Shown here piece by piece: positions 5,542-5,955 of a stretch of DNA of 5,955 bases. A model generated the notes under the pieces. That model was not told where the DNA came from. It ran no database searches and worked only from the letters and a program-made list of their open reading frames with translations. The stretch is taken from positions 1-5,955 of the forward strand of contig CANBTK010000140.1 of NCBI GenBank assembly GCA_947372365.1. Reading direction: 5' to 3'. The translations under genes were made by a program, and so were the position numbers. Source of the DNA: Flavipsychrobacter stenotrophus. Its GTDB lineage: Bacteria > Bacteroidota > Bacteroidia > Chitinophagales > Chitinophagaceae. The number at the start of each line of letters is the position of its first letter. The stretch's first letter is position 1.

Positions 5542-5955
5542 ATGAAAAAATACCTCACACCTTTAGCAGTAAGCTTATTGCTATTATGTAATGCATCTTG
5601 CAAAAAAGATTCCAATACTACGGCCACACCTTCGAGTAACACCACCGTAACGACAACGCACATGCCAGCGTATACCATTGATGGGCTTACCGACATTGAA
5701 TTTTCAGCCGCTGGCCAATCAGCCCTCATGCCGGTTACTTTTACGTACCATGACTCCGCACAGCAAACGGTAACTGCAAATGTAACGGGGCTACCGCCTT
5801 TTATGTCAATTTATAAAACGCAAATGGGTACTCTGTATGGTAACAATATTCCTGCTCCCTGGACTTTTACACCCACATACAGCCTGAATCTTGTACTACA
5901 AACTGACTATGCTGCGGGGACATATATCCCAGGCACATATCCGGTAACTTTTACT
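5542..5955 (+). CDS. Secreted protein, probable lipoprotein, 3' end outside the window
   Basis: The reading frame is open from the ATG at 5542 to the window edge (138 codons, no stop), so the gene is incomplete. It begins MKKYLTPLAVSLLLLCNASC, a basic start plus hydrophobic core ending at Cys20. That position suits lipidation, although Asn at -3 (NASC) departs from the usual lipobox. KKDS follows, then a Ser/Thr-rich linker (about 24-40) and a beta-rich region with alternating Thr, Tyr and Val. NVTGLPPF near residue 80 and PGTYPVTFT at the window edge resemble strands of Ig-like or fibronectin-like folds in surface proteins. I do not recognise the family. The start is supported by the promoter 15 bases upstream and by the signal sequence. 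Placement after the dnaK terminator implies separate transcription. No functional link to dnaK is visible. Confidence 0.75.
   Translation, partial: MKKYLTPLAVSLLLLCNASCKKDSNTTATPSSNTTVTTTHMPAYTIDGLTDIEFSAAGQSALMPVTFTYHDSAQQTVTANVTGLPPFMSIYKTQMGTLYGNNIPAPWTFTPTYSLNLVLQTDYAAGTYIPGTYPVTFT

Noticed and set aside
5463..5729. Antisense open frame of 88 codons across the 3' spacer.
   Set aside because: It overlaps the promoter and signal peptide of the + strand lipoprotein gene. Its hydrophobic stretch mirrors Thr- and Val-rich codons on the other strand.

Overview
This window most likely comes from a member of the Bacteroidota, probably the Chitinophagaceae or a related sphingobacterial group. Four things point there. 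The promoters match the Bacteroidota -7 element TAnnTTTG, and the identical 9-mer CTACTTTTG lies just upstream of three of the five start codons. Start codons lack Shine-Dalgarno sequences and sit in A-rich DNA. Three of the five genes encode secreted or lipid-anchored proteins of types common in that phylum. The dnaK and fabH products also read as Bacteroidota-like. The assignment is inferred from these traits, not from a database search.

Layout: all five genes are on the + strand and well separated. (1) 1-130 is non-coding. It is almost wholly a degenerate heptanucleotide array ending in four perfect CTTACGA copies, followed at once by a predicted promoter. (2) 131-1129 is fabH, the ketoacyl-ACP synthase that starts fatty-acid synthesis, followed by a hairpin terminator. 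(3) 1306-1806 is a small secreted protein with one EGF-like module and a C-terminal domain I cannot name, followed by a terminator. (4) 1807-2072 is intergenic, with the next promoter at its end. (5) 2073-3185 is a lipoprotein resembling the DUF4249 family, followed by a strong terminator. (6) 3239-3453 is a GC-rich, hairpin-rich spacer and then an A-rich leader. (7) 3454-5355 is dnaK, the Hsp70 chaperone, followed by a strong terminator. (8) 5542 to the window end is the N-terminal part of another secreted, probably lipid-anchored protein.

The four complete genes each have their own hairpin terminator, and every gene has a candidate promoter, so the window looks like a run of monocistronic units and not an operon. 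FabH and DnaK are housekeeping proteins. The three envelope proteins are lineage-type accessory genes with no shared function visible here. I found no mobile element, CRISPR array, tRNA, rRNA or defence system. The most unusual features are the heptad array abutting the fabH promoter and the hairpin-rich intergenic sequences that share short words.
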